From Bin87 sp965220105 (GTDB taxonomy: Bacteria > Chloroflexota > Dehalococcoidia > Lucifugimonadales > UBA3495), in the NCBI GenBank assembly GCA_965220105.1, contig OZ244811.1, positions 3,286,001 through 3,350,000 of the forward strand: DNA of 64,000 bases, in the 5' to 3' direction. This document shows positions 1-9,002 of this stretch, in pieces (the first letter of the stretch is position 1; each line of letters starts with the position of its first letter). The notes below the pieces were generated by a model that searched no databases, was not told the DNA's origin, and worked only from the letters and a program-made list of their open reading frames with translations. Made by a program: the position numbers and the translations under genes.

Positions 1-1227
1 GGGCTGCGGGTGCTGGAAATATGCGATGAGAAGGGCCAGTTTTGCGGCAAATTGATGGCCGATCTGGGCGCCGACGTCGTCAAGATCGAACCGCCCGGCG
101 GGGAAGCCTGCCGCAGTTTCGGCCCCTTCTACCATGATGTGCCCCACCGCGAGCGCAGCCTGTCGTTCTGGCACTACAACACGTCGAAGCGTGGCATCAC
201 GCTGAACCTGGAAACACGGCAGGGACAGGACATCCTGAAGCGCCTCGCCGACAGCGCGGACATTGTCCTGGAGACCCAGAAGCCTGGCTACCTGGAGTCG
301 CTGGGGTTGGGATATGAGCAGCTATCGGCCAACAATCCGGGCCTGATCATGTGTTCGCTGACGCCCTACGGTCAGACCGGGCCGTGGCGGGATTACATCA
401 CCAGCGATATCACGCAGCTGGCCGGGGGCGGTCAGATGGCGTCGTCGGGATACGACGAGGTTGACGTGCCCAACCCGCCGCCCATCGCGCCCGGCGGTGG
501 AAATTCCTGGCACATTGGCGGAAACTACGCGTATATCGGCATCATGTCCGCGCTGTACTACCGCTTCGTATCTGGCGAAGGGCAGTACATCGACGCATCG
601 ATCCACGAAGCCTGTGCGCTGACCACCGAGGGAGCCATCGCGATTTATCTGTCCACCGGGGAAGTGGTGCAACGACATACCGGGCGGCACGCTGCGGCCG
701 ACATGTCGCCGGCGATCCAGTTCCCGACGGGAGACGGTGGTTGGCTCAATACCACCCGTTCGGGCACCAACCTGACGCCGGCTCGGCTGAAGCTGCTGGC
801 CGACTGGTTCGGACAAACCGGTATGGCGGAAGACCTGGGCGAAGAGCGGTATCAGGACCCGGATGTCATTGCCGAGGAGAACGACCACATCGTGCAGGTG
901 ATGAAGAACTTCTTCAGCCAATCCACGCTGGAGGATGCGTTCCACGGCGGCCAGCAACGGGACTTCCCTTGGGGAGCCATTCGTAGCATGGACGAGATCG
1001 TGGGCGACGACCACCTGACGGACCGGGGATTCTTCTGGGAGGTGGAGCACCCCGAGCTGGGCGAGACTTTCACCTACGGGGGCGGAGCGGCCATCTTCAA
1101 CGGGTCACCGTGGCGCATCAGCCGGCGGGCGCCGCTCATCGGCGAGCACAACGTTGAGATACTCCAGGGCGAGTTGGGCTTGAGCAACAGCGAAATGCTG
1201 CTGCTGGCGGAGGGAGGGGTGATTTAG
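1..1227 (+). CDS. CaiB/BaiF family CoA-transferase, 5' partial
   Basis: The reading frame is open from base 1 and begins GLRVLEI, the usual N-terminal strand of class III (CaiB/BaiF, formyl-CoA transferase-like) enzymes, so the start codon lies just outside the window. These enzymes move CoA between carboxylic acids through an aspartyl-CoA intermediate. Family features visible are DLGADVVKIEPPGG, a TLNLETRQG strand, the LIMCSLTPYGQTGPW segment and a C-terminal LIGEHNVEIL. The visible part is about 408 residues, near full family length. It is one of six paralogues in the window. Substrate cannot be told from sequence. Confidence 0.93.
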   Translation, partial: GLRVLEICDEKGQFCGKLMADLGADVVKIEPPGGEACRSFGPFYHDVPHRERSLSFWHYNTSKRGITLNLETRQGQDILKRLADSADIVLETQKPGYLESLGLGYEQLSANNPGLIMCSLTPYGQTGPWRDYITSDITQLAGGGQMASSGYDEVDVPNPPPIAPGGGNSWHIGGNYAYIGIMSALYYRFVSGEGQYIDASIHEACALTTEGAIAIYLSTGEVVQRHTGRHAAADMSPAIQFPTGDGGWLNTTRSGTNLTPARLKLLADWFGQTGMAEDLGEERYQDPDVIAEENDHIVQVMKNFFSQSTLEDAFHGGQQRDFPWGAIRSMDEIVGDDHLTDRGFFWEVEHPELGETFTYGGGAAIFNGSPWRISRRAPLIGEHNVEILQGELGLSNSEMLLLAEGGVI

Positions 1228-1243
1228 GGGCGAACGCGCGGTC

Positions 1244-2152
1244 TTGGCAAAGTCCAACTACCGGATAGTTTCGGTTCCCTGCCCATTTGGGGAAGCGGAA
1301 TATCGGGGGAGCAGGAACAAATATTGGGTGTCATTGCAGGACGAACCACGCCAATGGCTGTTGAAGTTCCCCCGACCTGCTGCAGGAAAACATTGGGCCG
1401 AAAAGATTGCGTACGAGGTCGGCAACTTGATTGGCGTGAATTGCGCTAGGGTTGAGTTGGCTCAATGTGAAGGCGAACTGGCGACCATTTGTGAATCGTT
1501 TTTTCCTCACGGCGCAGATTATCAAATTTGGCATGGTTGGGAGATATTGCAATCGGGAATCGCAGGGTATAACGCGAGTAAGAGATTCCGTCAGAACCAG
1601 CACAACCTAAAAAACATTGCTTCGTCGGTGGAGGCATTCTCCGGTGAACGATACGGAGCTGGACATACCGTTTTCGAAGAGTTGGTCTCTTACGCACTGC
1701 TTGACGGCCTGATTGGCAATACCGATCGGCACCACGAAAATTGGGCTCTAGCACTCATTCTCAACGATGCCGAGTCGTGGTTAATAGCAACTGAAGTCAT
1801 GCCATCATTTGACCACGCAGCTTCGTTGGGACGCGAGTTGTCAGATGCACGCCGGAAATTACTCTTGGAATCGGACGGTTTGTTAAACTACATCCACAGG
1901 GGCAGTGGCGGTGTTTTTGTAAGGGAAAGCGTCAGTCGAGCGCCGGCGCCATTGCAACTAACACGCCTATTGTGTCGATGGTCTCCCGAGTACACGCGGT
2001 CTACACTAGACAATATCAGGCAGGTTTCCTGCTCAGATTTTCGGGACGCAATCTACCGCATTCCGGATCAAATTATGTCCGACATCGCGAAAGATTTCGC
2101 TTTCCGGTTAGTGATCGCCTCCAGAGACGAATTGCTTCGGAGCGCACTATGA
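1244..2152 (+). CDS. HipA-like Ser/Thr kinase domain protein
   Basis: A 302-residue protein with a HipA/PI3-kinase-like fold signature: the ATP-lysine segment LLKFPRP (K41), helix residue E53 in AEKIAYEVGNLIG, the catalytic loop GNTDRHHENW (D161, R162, H163, N166) and the metal-binding SFDHAASLG (D190). All key residues look intact. It lacks the HipA N-terminal subdomain; that part seems to lie in the next gene, which overlaps by ATGA. The start is a TTG with only a weak upstream purine run. No HipB-type HTH antitoxin gene is adjacent. HipA kinases phosphorylate protein targets such as GltX and cause growth arrest; the target here is unknown. Confidence 0.85.
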   Translation: MAKSNYRIVSVPCPFGEAEYRGSRNKYWVSLQDEPRQWLLKFPRPAAGKHWAEKIAYEVGNLIGVNCARVELAQCEGELATICESFFPHGADYQIWHGWEILQSGIAGYNASKRFRQNQHNLKNIASSVEAFSGERYGAGHTVFEELVSYALLDGLIGNTDRHHENWALALILNDAESWLIATEVMPSFDHAASLGRELSDARRKLLLESDGLLNYIHRGSGGVFVRESVSRAPAPLQLTRLLCRWSPEYTRSTLDNIRQVSCSDFRDAIYRIPDQIMSDIAKDFAFRLVIASRDELLRSAL

Positions 2153-2901
2153 CAACCCTGTACATTGCCTGGCAAGATATGCTTTCCCGACGATGGTTTC
2201 CGGTCGGTCGGTTGGTTAGAATCGATGATCGACCGAATGAGTACGAGTTCGTCTACACGCAGGGAGCGGAAATAGCGAAGGAATCTAGTAAATTTCGCAC
2301 TATCCCAGGGTTCCCCGAATTGAACCAGCGGTATTCGTCGGAAGAAATTTTCCCTACATTCCTGAATCGGGTGATGAACCTACGGCGACAAGACCGTCCC
2401 AGATACCTGCAACAACTGGGAATTCAGGATTCGGAGTGGGACCCGGTGTTTGAGCTTGCAGTTTCTGGTGGCCGTAGCCACACCGACAACTTCGAAGTCT
2501 TCCCTTCCGTCGAGCCAGACAGCGAAGGACGATTCCGAACCCGTTCGTTCCTGCATGGTTTGCGCCACACCAATCCTGATTCCGTTCGGCGCTCTGAATC
2601 GCTACAGGTTGGCGAGTCCCTGCAAATCGCCTTCGACCTGAACAATCCGGCGGCGACCCACGCCATTAATGTCAGGACCAACGACCAATACATTATAGGC
2701 TGGCTGCCCCGTTTTCTCGTCGATGGGCTCCACCACGATGACGCATGGAAAGTAACGGATGTCGAAGCCACTGTCGCACAAGTCAATCTCGATGCGCCTC
2801 TGAGTCACCGCCTTTTGATCGATTTCAGCGGCAAGCTTCCACCCGGATTCCGACCCATGGAAGACTTGCCGCAGTACCAACCCATCGCCGCGAAAGGTTA
2901 A
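2149..2901 (+). CDS. HIRAN-domain protein with HipA N-subdomain-like start
   Basis: The ATG at 2149 overlaps the stop of the kinase gene (ATGA), so the two are translationally coupled; an upstream extension in the same frame would lie wholly inside the kinase gene and is rejected. Residues 1-92 (WFPVGRL..YEFVYTQGA..FPELNQRYSSEEIFPTFLNRVM) resemble the HipA N1 or HipS-like subdomain. Residues about 115-215 look like a HIRAN domain: NPAATHAINVRTNDQYIIGWLPR matches the D/N..AI.V...IGYLPR core. HIRAN domains bind nucleic-acid ends. The gene is followed 4 bp later by the convergent amidase gene. Role as regulator or antitoxin of the kinase is inference. Confidence 0.72.
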   Translation: MTTLYIAWQDMLSRRWFPVGRLVRIDDRPNEYEFVYTQGAEIAKESSKFRTIPGFPELNQRYSSEEIFPTFLNRVMNLRRQDRPRYLQQLGIQDSEWDPVFELAVSGGRSHTDNFEVFPSVEPDSEGRFRTRSFLHGLRHTNPDSVRRSESLQVGESLQIAFDLNNPAATHAINVRTNDQYIIGWLPRFLVDGLHHDDAWKVTDVEATVAQVNLDAPLSHRLLIDFSGKLPPGFRPMEDLPQYQPIAAKG

Positions 2902-2905
2902 TGCC

Positions 2906-4015
2906 CTACCCCACAAACAGGTCCTCCGGCAGAAAGGCGGACACGGTGTAGTTGGGGACGTCCACCACGTTGCTGACCTTGAGGTCGACGCCCACGCTGC
3001 AGATTACGTAGGCCTGGTTGCGGGTGAAGCCGCGCTCCTGGAGTAGGTCGATCATGTTGAGCAGGGCGTTGCGGCAGGCGAGGGTCAGGTTTTCCCCTTC
3101 GTTCACGCCGTCGTCAGTGACGGGCATGCCCATGGTGGCGATGAACCGGCGGGGAGCGGCCCATTGAGGGTCAATGTAGTAGTCCTCGCGGGTAAAACGG
3201 GGCCAGCGGATGTTGTTGCGCTGGGCTTCGCCCTTGAGCACACGGAATCGGACGGTGCAGGTTGCGCCCATCTCCACCGCAGTCACACAGACCTCGCCGT
3301 CGCCCTGGGCGAAGTGGGCATCGCCGGTGGAGAATAGCGCGCCGGCCACCCCCACCGGCAGCAACAGTTTGGAGCCGGCCGAAAGCTGCTTGACGTCGAA
3401 ATTGCCACCATTCTCCCGAGGCGGGAGGGTACGCAGGCCGTGGGTCGCGCCCACGCCGGCGATGGGCACGGCGCTGGCGACGTCCGGAGGCAAGGCGACG
3501 CCCCCGCGAGAGGCGAGTTCGGCTTCGCGGCGCGCCCAATCATCCACCTGGGCGTGGGTGGGAGCAACCCCAGATACGCCCATGAAGGATGCGCCGGGGA
3601 TGCGGATACCGGGAATCTGCGCCGACGTGGCCCAACCGTCGGCAATGTTCCAGTGCACCATGAATGGTTCGGTGAAGATGTCCCGCAGGAACCCGAACCC
3701 GGGGACGATGCAGCTGAATGCGTTGGGCTGCGGCGCGATATCGACGAATTCCACTTCCAGCAGGTCACCCGGCTCGGCTCCCCGGACCAGCACGGGCCCG
3801 GTGAGGGGGTGGATGACGCCGGCGTCGACGTTGTCAAACACGGACTCGGTGACGCCGGGGTGGAGCTGGCCATCGAAGGCGTCGCGGGTTTCCAGCACGA
3901 CCTCCACGCCTTCGTCCACCTCAAGGGCAGCAGGGATATCCGGATGCCAGCGATTATGGCCTGTGTTAGACTCCTCACGCAGCGGCTTGCTGCGGTCGAT
4001 GGTTATGCTTGGCAT
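2906..4015 (-). CDS. Acetamidase/formamidase family protein
   Basis: A 369-residue protein of the FmdA/AmdA family, which hydrolyses formamide or short amides to the acid and ammonia. Family landmarks are HNRWHPDIPAAL near the start, the FDGQLHP segment, GPVLVRGAEPGDLLEVE, the long central GGNFDVKQLSAGSKLLLPV, GDAHFAQGDGEVCVTAVE and the C-terminal AYVICSVGVDLKVSNVVDVPN. Length and key segments are complete. It is transcribed away from the SnoaL-like gene; the two start codons are about 60 bp apart, so they share a divergent control region. Confidence 0.93.
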   Translation of the reverse strand: MPSITIDRSKPLREESNTGHNRWHPDIPAALEVDEGVEVVLETRDAFDGQLHPGVTESVFDNVDAGVIHPLTGPVLVRGAEPGDLLEVEFVDIAPQPNAFSCIVPGFGFLRDIFTEPFMVHWNIADGWATSAQIPGIRIPGASFMGVSGVAPTHAQVDDWARREAELASRGGVALPPDVASAVPIAGVGATHGLRTLPPRENGGNFDVKQLSAGSKLLLPVGVAGALFSTGDAHFAQGDGEVCVTAVEMGATCTVRFRVLKGEAQRNNIRWPRFTREDYYIDPQWAAPRRFIATMGMPVTDDGVNEGENLTLACRNALLNMIDLLQERGFTRNQAYVICSVGVDLKVSNVVDVPNYTVSAFLPEDLFVG

Positions 4016-4077
4016 TGATCCGACCTCCTGTTGCGCTTTGTGACTCGGTCCTGATGGCCCGTTAAGGAGTTTGTACC

Positions 4078-4512
4078 ATGACTTCTACCACGAACCCTTC
4101 CAATCAGTCCGCCAACCCCGAAATCATCGCGGCCAACCTGGCTGCGGTAGAGGCGCACTTCCATTCCGAAGCAACCAACGAGGTGGAAGCGGCGTTGGAC
4201 CTCTACACCGACGATGTGGTCTGGGAAGCCCCGGCCCGGGGGTTGCGCTTCGAAGGCAAGCGAGCAGTCGCCAACAATTATACGCAAATGTTCGCCAAGA
4301 TGGAGGACGTGGAATTCGAGAACCTGCAACGCTTCGCCACCGAGGATCGGGTGGTGGACGACAGCGTGGTGCGGTTCCGGCTCCTGGACACGGGCTACTT
4401 GCCGATGAACCCCGGCACGCAGGTGGAGATGCGGCTGGTGCACATATTCGAGATGCGGGGTGGGCTCATCAGCAAGGAAATCGGCTACGAGATGTGGCGT
4501 GCGGTGGGATAG
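4078..4512 (+). CDS. SnoaL-like / NTF2-fold protein
   Basis: A 144-residue protein with the NTF2-like pattern: helix AAVEAHFHSEATNEVEAALDLYTDDVVWEAP, then F.G+.A+..Y at RFEGKRAVANNY, and beta strands ending RLVHIFEMRGGLISKEIGYEMW. Such proteins are small cone-shaped isomerases, hydrolases or binding proteins of varied function. The GGAG-rich ribosome site at AAGGAG lies 8-9 bases before the ATG. It is divergent from the amidase gene. No catalytic assignment is possible. Confidence 0.85.
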   Translation: MTSTTNPSNQSANPEIIAANLAAVEAHFHSEATNEVEAALDLYTDDVVWEAPARGLRFEGKRAVANNYTQMFAKMEDVEFENLQRFATEDRVVDDSVVRFRLLDTGYLPMNPGTQVEMRLVHIFEMRGGLISKEIGYEMWRAVG

Positions 4513-4597
4513 TCAGTTTGCACAGCGACAGCCGGTCGTTGCCGCGCAACTAAGCACGATGCGATAGTGGCGACTGTCCACTGAGCCAAACTTCGCA

Positions 4598-5050
4598 ATG
4601 ATTACCACCGAGTTTTACATACTATACGGCATTCTGGGCTTCGTGAGCCTTCTGCTGGTGACGATGCCGGTCGCTACGCTGCGCGTGGTGAAAGACAGCG
4701 CCGAAACCCGGGGTATGGTTTTGGCGTTAAGCCAGGAACTCCACCGGGTTGAGCAGAATCTCAGCGAGAGAATTGACGCATTAGATCGACGACTCAACGG
4801 GAGGATAGATGCGCTGGAAAGCCGCATGGACCAGATCGAGATTCGCATGGACCGGATCGAGAGCCGGATGGACAGATTGGAATCCCAGATGGCGGCCCTG
4901 CGGGAAACTGTATTTGACCTTGGCCGCGACGTCAGCGAATTGAAAGGGTCGGTGCAGGCGCTACACGAGCGAGTAGACCTGGTGATGCGTCATCGGCACC
5001 AGGTCGACGGTGAGGTCGTTCTGACGCCAGAGGAACTGCCCGCGACCTAG
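4598..5050 (+). CDS. Membrane-anchored coiled-coil protein
   Basis: A 150-residue protein with one N-terminal membrane segment (about residues 6-27, ILYGILGFVSLLLVTMPVATL) followed by an unbroken heptad-rich helix from about residue 40 to 130. The helix carries a 7-residue repeat of the form RMDxIEx (five near-perfect copies, residues 78-101), which is a textbook coiled-coil pattern. Similar single-pass coiled-coil proteins are often found as uncharacterised genes in bacteria. No enzymatic motif is visible. Function is unknown. Confidence 0.75.
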   Translation: MITTEFYILYGILGFVSLLLVTMPVATLRVVKDSAETRGMVLALSQELHRVEQNLSERIDALDRRLNGRIDALESRMDQIEIRMDRIESRMDRLESQMAALRETVFDLGRDVSELKGSVQALHERVDLVMRHRHQVDGEVVLTPEELPAT

Positions 5051-5137
5051 TTGATGCCCCCAGGCCGGTCAGCTCATTGAAAAGCGGCGACGCCGGGCGC
5101 TCCGGCATCGCCGCACATTGTTCTCTGATTTGGCGTA

Positions 5138-5650
5138 TTATGTGCTCGGCGCCTGGTGGGACCAGGTAAAACCTTGGTCGGGTTCGTCGACGAGGCGCCA
5201 TTGCAGGAGCCTGAATCCTTCCTCAACCGGCTGGAAGGCCGCCTCTACGCGTTTGCCGATACCAACGTTCGCCTCGGCTTCCATGTTGAAGTCGGCGTCC
5301 ACCAGATTGCCGGTGATGCGTAGACCGTCGTGTTCGTCGGGCTGGCCGCGCTGTTCGTCCAGCTCCACCAGGACGATGGCGAAGGGAGTGAGGTCACGGA
5401 AGCTGGGGATTACCGTGTGGGCGACGACCTGGTACGAGTAGATGGTGCCCTTGCCGGAAACCTGCTGCCACTCCCAGTTGATGGAAGTGCACCAGGGGCA
5501 GCCGGGGCCGGGCTCGCCGCGCAGCAGGCCGCAGTCGGAGCACTTCTTGACGACCAGGCGACCCTCTGCGACGGCTTCAAAATATCCCTTGTATTCGGAA
5601 TCATTGTCGGGGATGCTCAGATTGATGCCCCGGTAGTTATAGTTAGGCAT
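5138..5650 (-). CDS. DUF35 / OB-fold zinc-ribbon protein (thiolase partner)
   Basis: A 170-residue protein with an N-terminal rubredoxin-like zinc ribbon, CSDCGLLRGEPGPGCPWC (four cysteines at about residues 37-54), followed by an OB fold (GKGTIYSYQVVAHTV..FAIVLVELDE). This is the DUF35/ChsH2-type architecture that works as a subunit with SCP2-type thiolases, hydratases or acyl-CoA ligases. The thiolase gene directly upstream on the same strand ends 25 bp before this start, which supports a two-subunit complex. Confidence 0.92.
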   Translation of the reverse strand: MPNYNYRGINLSIPDNDSEYKGYFEAVAEGRLVVKKCSDCGLLRGEPGPGCPWCTSINWEWQQVSGKGTIYSYQVVAHTVIPSFRDLTPFAIVLVELDEQRGQPDEHDGLRITGNLVDADFNMEAEANVGIGKRVEAAFQPVEEGFRLLQWRLVDEPDQGFTWSHQAPST

Positions 5651-5675
5651 GGTTATTCTCCAGGCAGCGGCGGGG

Positions 5676-6905
5676 CTAGTTCAGGATGTTGCCCATGATG
5701 AGGGAGCTGCCGACGGCCGGCGTGCCCCAGCCCATGTTCATGCTGATTTTGGCGTCGCGGACCTGCCGGCAACCGCCCTCGCTGTAGTCGTAGGTGTGGT
5801 CGCCTTCGGCAGCGCCGGGGCAGTAATCGTCGACGGTGCCGCGCAGCTGCCGCACGTTCTCGATGACCATGTTCATGCCGTGGGTGTAGCCCTCGCAGAG
5901 ATGCCCGCCGCTGAGATTGTTGGGTCGAGCGCCGCCGAGATTGATGATGCCGCTCGTGACGTAATCCTTGCCCTCGCCCTTGGCGCACCAACCGTAATCT
6001 TCGAATTGCAGCAGCACCGTATAGGTGAAGGCGTCGTAGCAGCCCGTGAGGTCAACATCCTCGTGCTTGACGCCGGCCAGTTCGAAAACCCGGGGGCCGA
6101 CGTAGTGGCCGGCGACGCGGGTGATTGGGCCATGCTGGTAATGGAAATCGCCGCCCGGCTTGGTGCCGCGGCCCTGCACGCCCTTGACATAGACGGGCTT
6201 GTGCTTGAGGTCCTTGGCCCGGTCGGCGGAGGTTACGATGACGCAGGTGGCGTTGTCGGTTTCCAGGCAGCAGTCGAGCAGGTGCGCCACCGGGCGGATG
6301 ATCCAGCGGGAGTTCATCACGTCGTCGACGGTAACCCGATGCTTCATGAGCGCCTTGGGATTATTGGAAGCGTGGTTGGAGTGAGCCACCTTGATGGCAG
6401 CCAGGTCTTCGCTCTGCACTCCGTATTCGGCCATGTGGCGGGTGAAGGTGTAAGAGAACTGCTGAACGGCGCTGATGAGTCCATAGGGTCGTTTGAGCAG
6501 ATCCATTCCGCTGATGGGAGCAGACGCCCGCGCGCCGGTGCCGCCGATGCGGATGCTGGAGTAGCCGTTCATGGAGCGGAAGATGGCCACCGTGTCGCAC
6601 ATGCCGGCCTCGATGGCCCCGATGGCCAGGCCGACCAGCGCCTCCGTGGAGGAACCACCGCCGGAGCAGTCCATGTAGAAGTTGGGTCGGAGGCCCAGGT
6701 CGTACTGGATGGAGGTGGACGGGGTGGAGTCGCCGCCGTGGTAGCTCAGCATGCCGTCGATCTGATCGGGGGCGAGGCCGGCGTCGTTCATGGCGTTGCG
6801 AATGGCCTCCGCGCCCATGGCCCGGGTGGTGCGACCCGATGCCCGGCTGTACTCGGTCTCCCCGACGCCGACGATGCAATATTTGTCCCGCGGGTTGCCC
6901 GCCAT
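5676..6905 (-). CDS. Thiolase-like / SCP2-type acyl-CoA acyltransferase
   Basis: A 409-residue thiolase-fold protein: VGVGETEYSRASGRTTRAMGAEAIRNAMNDAGL at the N terminus, nucleophile-region segment YMDCSGGGSSTEALVGLAIGAIEAG (cysteine at about residue 79), and a C-terminal GGARPNNLSGGHLCEGYTHGM with NLSGGH, the usual thiolase HG/GGH region. These enzymes (lipid-transfer/thiolase family) cleave or condense acyl-CoA and normally need a DUF35 partner, which is the next gene. A clear ribosome site (GGAGGC) precedes the ATG. Physiological substrate is unknown; a role in side-chain or branched acyl-CoA breakdown is inference. Confidence 0.9.
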   Translation of the reverse strand: MAGNPRDKYCIVGVGETEYSRASGRTTRAMGAEAIRNAMNDAGLAPDQIDGMLSYHGGDSTPSTSIQYDLGLRPNFYMDCSGGGSSTEALVGLAIGAIEAGMCDTVAIFRSMNGYSSIRIGGTGARASAPISGMDLLKRPYGLISAVQQFSYTFTRHMAEYGVQSEDLAAIKVAHSNHASNNPKALMKHRVTVDDVMNSRWIIRPVAHLLDCCLETDNATCVIVTSADRAKDLKHKPVYVKGVQGRGTKPGGDFHYQHGPITRVAGHYVGPRVFELAGVKHEDVDLTGCYDAFTYTVLLQFEDYGWCAKGEGKDYVTSGIINLGGARPNNLSGGHLCEGYTHGMNMVIENVRQLRGTVDDYCPGAAEGDHTYDYSEGGCRQVRDAKISMNMGWGTPAVGSSLIMGNILN

Positions 6906-7029
6906 ATTGGTTGCCTCCGTTAGACTGTTATGAGGCGTCGCAACGACTGCTGCGACGCGGTTTCGCTACGCTAACACGGCGGACGGGGGGATTCAAGCGG
7001 CGCCGGCGTCACGGATTTGAAGGTGCGGG

Positions 7030-7737
7030 TCAGCCGGCGGCGTCCTCTTCGTCGGGCTCGGGCTCACCAATGTCCGGTTCGTCAATGATCGTAACGTGAA
7101 CCTCATTGTCGGCCGCGAGATCAGCAAACTTAGAGGAGATGCGATAACCACCGACCACTGGTCTTGAGGGCAAGCCGGTAAGCTTTTCCAGTAACTCTGA
7201 CCTTACCTTCGCCCGCATGATGTCCCGCTCGCCAATTCCCGAGGAAACCTCAACAGCCAACCTGGTTTCCGCGCGGAACTCCCGGTCCAAGCCCCGCACG
7301 ACCAAATCCACCGCCATAAGCGAACGACGATCCCCTTGGGTCAAGATGCCGGCGTCAATTGCATCGTCGATTTCGTCGGCGAGAGCTGACGGATCTACTA
7401 CTCGGATACGGCGCAACAGATGGGCAAAATAGGCGGGCGCGTTGCGCTGGAACCGCCGCTCCACTTCGTCGCCCATTAACCGGGACAAATGGCGTTCGTG
7501 TCGGTCAAGACGCTGCACCACCCGGCGCATCTGCACGTTAAGCAGGGAGACGTTGTCCGAGAGCAGACGGACCAATCCCGTTAGGGCATCCAGCCGCTCC
7601 GCCAGCGCGCGGACTTGGGCTGGCAACTGCTGGAACTCTTCGTCCAGGATCAGTTGGCGCAGCCTGGCGCGGTGCTCGGGGTTCCCTTCCAGGAACCGCA
7701 GCAGATCGTCAAAGCTGCCTATGGGTTCGGTTGCCAT
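7030..7737 (-). CDS. Coiled-coil protein with PD-(D/E)XK nuclease-like C terminus
   Basis: A 235-residue protein. Residues about 15-100 are helical with heptads (LPAQVRALAERLDALTGLVRLLSDNVSLLNVQMRRVV). The C-terminal half carries ILTQGDRRSLMAVDLVVRG followed by ETRLAVEVSSGIGERDIMRAKVRSELL, a D...(D/E)xS arrangement like the DUF3782-type PD-(D/E)XK-like proteins common in Chloroflexota and cyanobacteria. The tail is acidic (EPDIGEPEPDEEDAAG). Nuclease activity is unproven and the lysine of the motif is replaced by serine. Confidence 0.65.
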   Translation of the reverse strand: MATEPIGSFDDLLRFLEGNPEHRARLRQLILDEEFQQLPAQVRALAERLDALTGLVRLLSDNVSLLNVQMRRVVQRLDRHERHLSRLMGDEVERRFQRNAPAYFAHLLRRIRVVDPSALADEIDDAIDAGILTQGDRRSLMAVDLVVRGLDREFRAETRLAVEVSSGIGERDIMRAKVRSELLEKLTGLPSRPVVGGYRISSKFADLAADNEVHVTIIDEPDIGEPEPDEEDAAG

Positions 7738-7796
7738 CGCGGAACGCTACACGGTCGGATAATCCAGTCTAGCACGCAGCGCCGGGACGATCGGGG

Positions 7797-8813
7797 TCAG
7801 GCGTACACCACCTGCATGGCCTGGCGCACGTCCTCAATGGTCTGCCGCGCGATGGCCCGCTCCCGTTCGGTGCCGGCCATGAGGGCATCCCGCACGTAGC
7901 CCGGATGCTCTTCGTACCAGACCCGCCGTTCGCGGATGGGGTCGAGGAAGCGGTTCAGGGCATCGGACAGGCGATCCTTGACCTCCACGTCGCTGACGGC
8001 GCCGGCGGTGTAGCGTTCTTTCAGCTCGGCCACCTCGTCGACGTTATCGTTGAAGGCGTCATGGTACAGGAACGCCGGGTTGTACTCCACCACGCCGGGG
8101 TCGGTGGCACGCAGGCGGGGGTTTTCGCCGGTAACGTCGGTGACCATGCGGCGGACGCGTTGCTTGACGGTGTCGGCGTCGTCGGCCAGGTAGACGGCGT
8201 TGTTGAGGCTCTTGCTCATCTTGGCGCGGCCATCGGTGCCCACGAGACGAGGGACGCGTCCGACGCGGGCCTGGGGCATGGGGAAGACGTCGCCGTACAC
8301 GCGGTTGAATCGCTGGGCGATGTCCCGGGTGTACTCAATGTGGGCCACCTGGTCCTCCCCGACGGGCACCAGGTGGGCCTTGGGCAGCAGGATGTCCGCC
8401 ACCTGACTGAGGGGGTAGTTGAAGAACCCCAGGGTAACCGACTGGTTCTCCGATTCCAACTGGCCGATCTCTGCCCGCAGCGTGGGGTTGCGCTGGTGCT
8501 GGTTCAACGGCGTGAGCATGCTCAGGAACATGGTCAACTCGGCGTGTTCCGGCACGTAGCTCTGGATGACGAAGGATGATTTTTCCGGGTCCAGGCCGAC
8601 GGCCAGCCAGTCGGTAGCCACGTCCAGCACCGACCGGCGGATGAGGCTGATATCGTCGAGGTGGTCGCCCATGGCCTGGTAGTCGGCGATGAGGAAGAAA
8701 CACTCGTATTCGTGCTGAAGCTGAATCCAGTTTTCCAGTGCGCCCAGGTAGTGCCCCACGTGGAGCTGCCCGGTGGGGCGCATGCCGGTGAGTATGCGTT
8801 GCTGATCGGCCAT
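7797..8813 (-). CDS. trpS: Tryptophanyl-tRNA synthetase, bacterial type
   Basis: A 338-residue class I aminoacyl-tRNA synthetase that charges tRNA-Trp. The HIGH motif is HVGH (residues 18-21) in TGMRPTGQLHVGHYLGALENW, and the KMSKS motif is perfect at residues 198-202. MFLSMLTPLNQHQRNP and VGEDQVAHIEYTRDIAQRFN are diagnostic for TrpRS. The length is typical. Upstream on the same strand lies the 776-aa gene with a second, divergent TrpRS-like domain, 189 bp away. I did not find a T-box in the spacer. Confidence 0.96.
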   Translation of the reverse strand: MADQQRILTGMRPTGQLHVGHYLGALENWIQLQHEYECFFLIADYQAMGDHLDDISLIRRSVLDVATDWLAVGLDPEKSSFVIQSYVPEHAELTMFLSMLTPLNQHQRNPTLRAEIGQLESENQSVTLGFFNYPLSQVADILLPKAHLVPVGEDQVAHIEYTRDIAQRFNRVYGDVFPMPQARVGRVPRLVGTDGRAKMSKSLNNAVYLADDADTVKQRVRRMVTDVTGENPRLRATDPGVVEYNPAFLYHDAFNDNVDEVAELKERYTAGAVSDVEVKDRLSDALNRFLDPIRERRVWYEEHPGYVRDALMAGTERERAIARQTIEDVRQAMQVVYA

Positions 8814-9002
8814 GTTAGAGCGTCTCCTGCGTTGGATTACAAAAACGGAAAGTTGTGAAACAAATCAAAAAACTTGGCGAGCAGTATTCCCAAGACGCCA
8901 ATCCACCGCCAGGAAAGGGTGCGGCGGACTGGTGCAAATGTGGTTGAAGAAAAACTCTTTCATGGCCGGTGTCCCTTCGAGGTGCGGGATCCATCGGGGC
9001 CG
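8814..9002 (-). other. Spacer between trpS and the fusion gene; possible leader ORF
   Basis: This 189-base stretch holds no recognised RNA element. On the minus strand a 32-codon ORF (8865-8963) begins MKEFFFNH and contains one tryptophan; its ribosome site is weak. An attenuator peptide for trpS should be Trp-rich, so a regulatory role is not supported. No T-box consensus (AGGGUGG-like) was seen. Confidence 0.3.

Noticed and set aside
1972..2148. Upstream extension of the HIRAN gene
   Set aside because: It lies wholly inside the kinase gene, and the ATGA overlap at 2149 gives a standard coupled start.
5649..6923. Long + strand ORF of 424 codons opposite the thiolase
   Set aside because: Shadow of a well supported thiolase gene; no family motif.
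8814..9002. T-box or Trp attenuator upstream of trpS
   Set aside because: No T-box consensus; the 32-codon ORF has one Trp only and a weak ribosome site.
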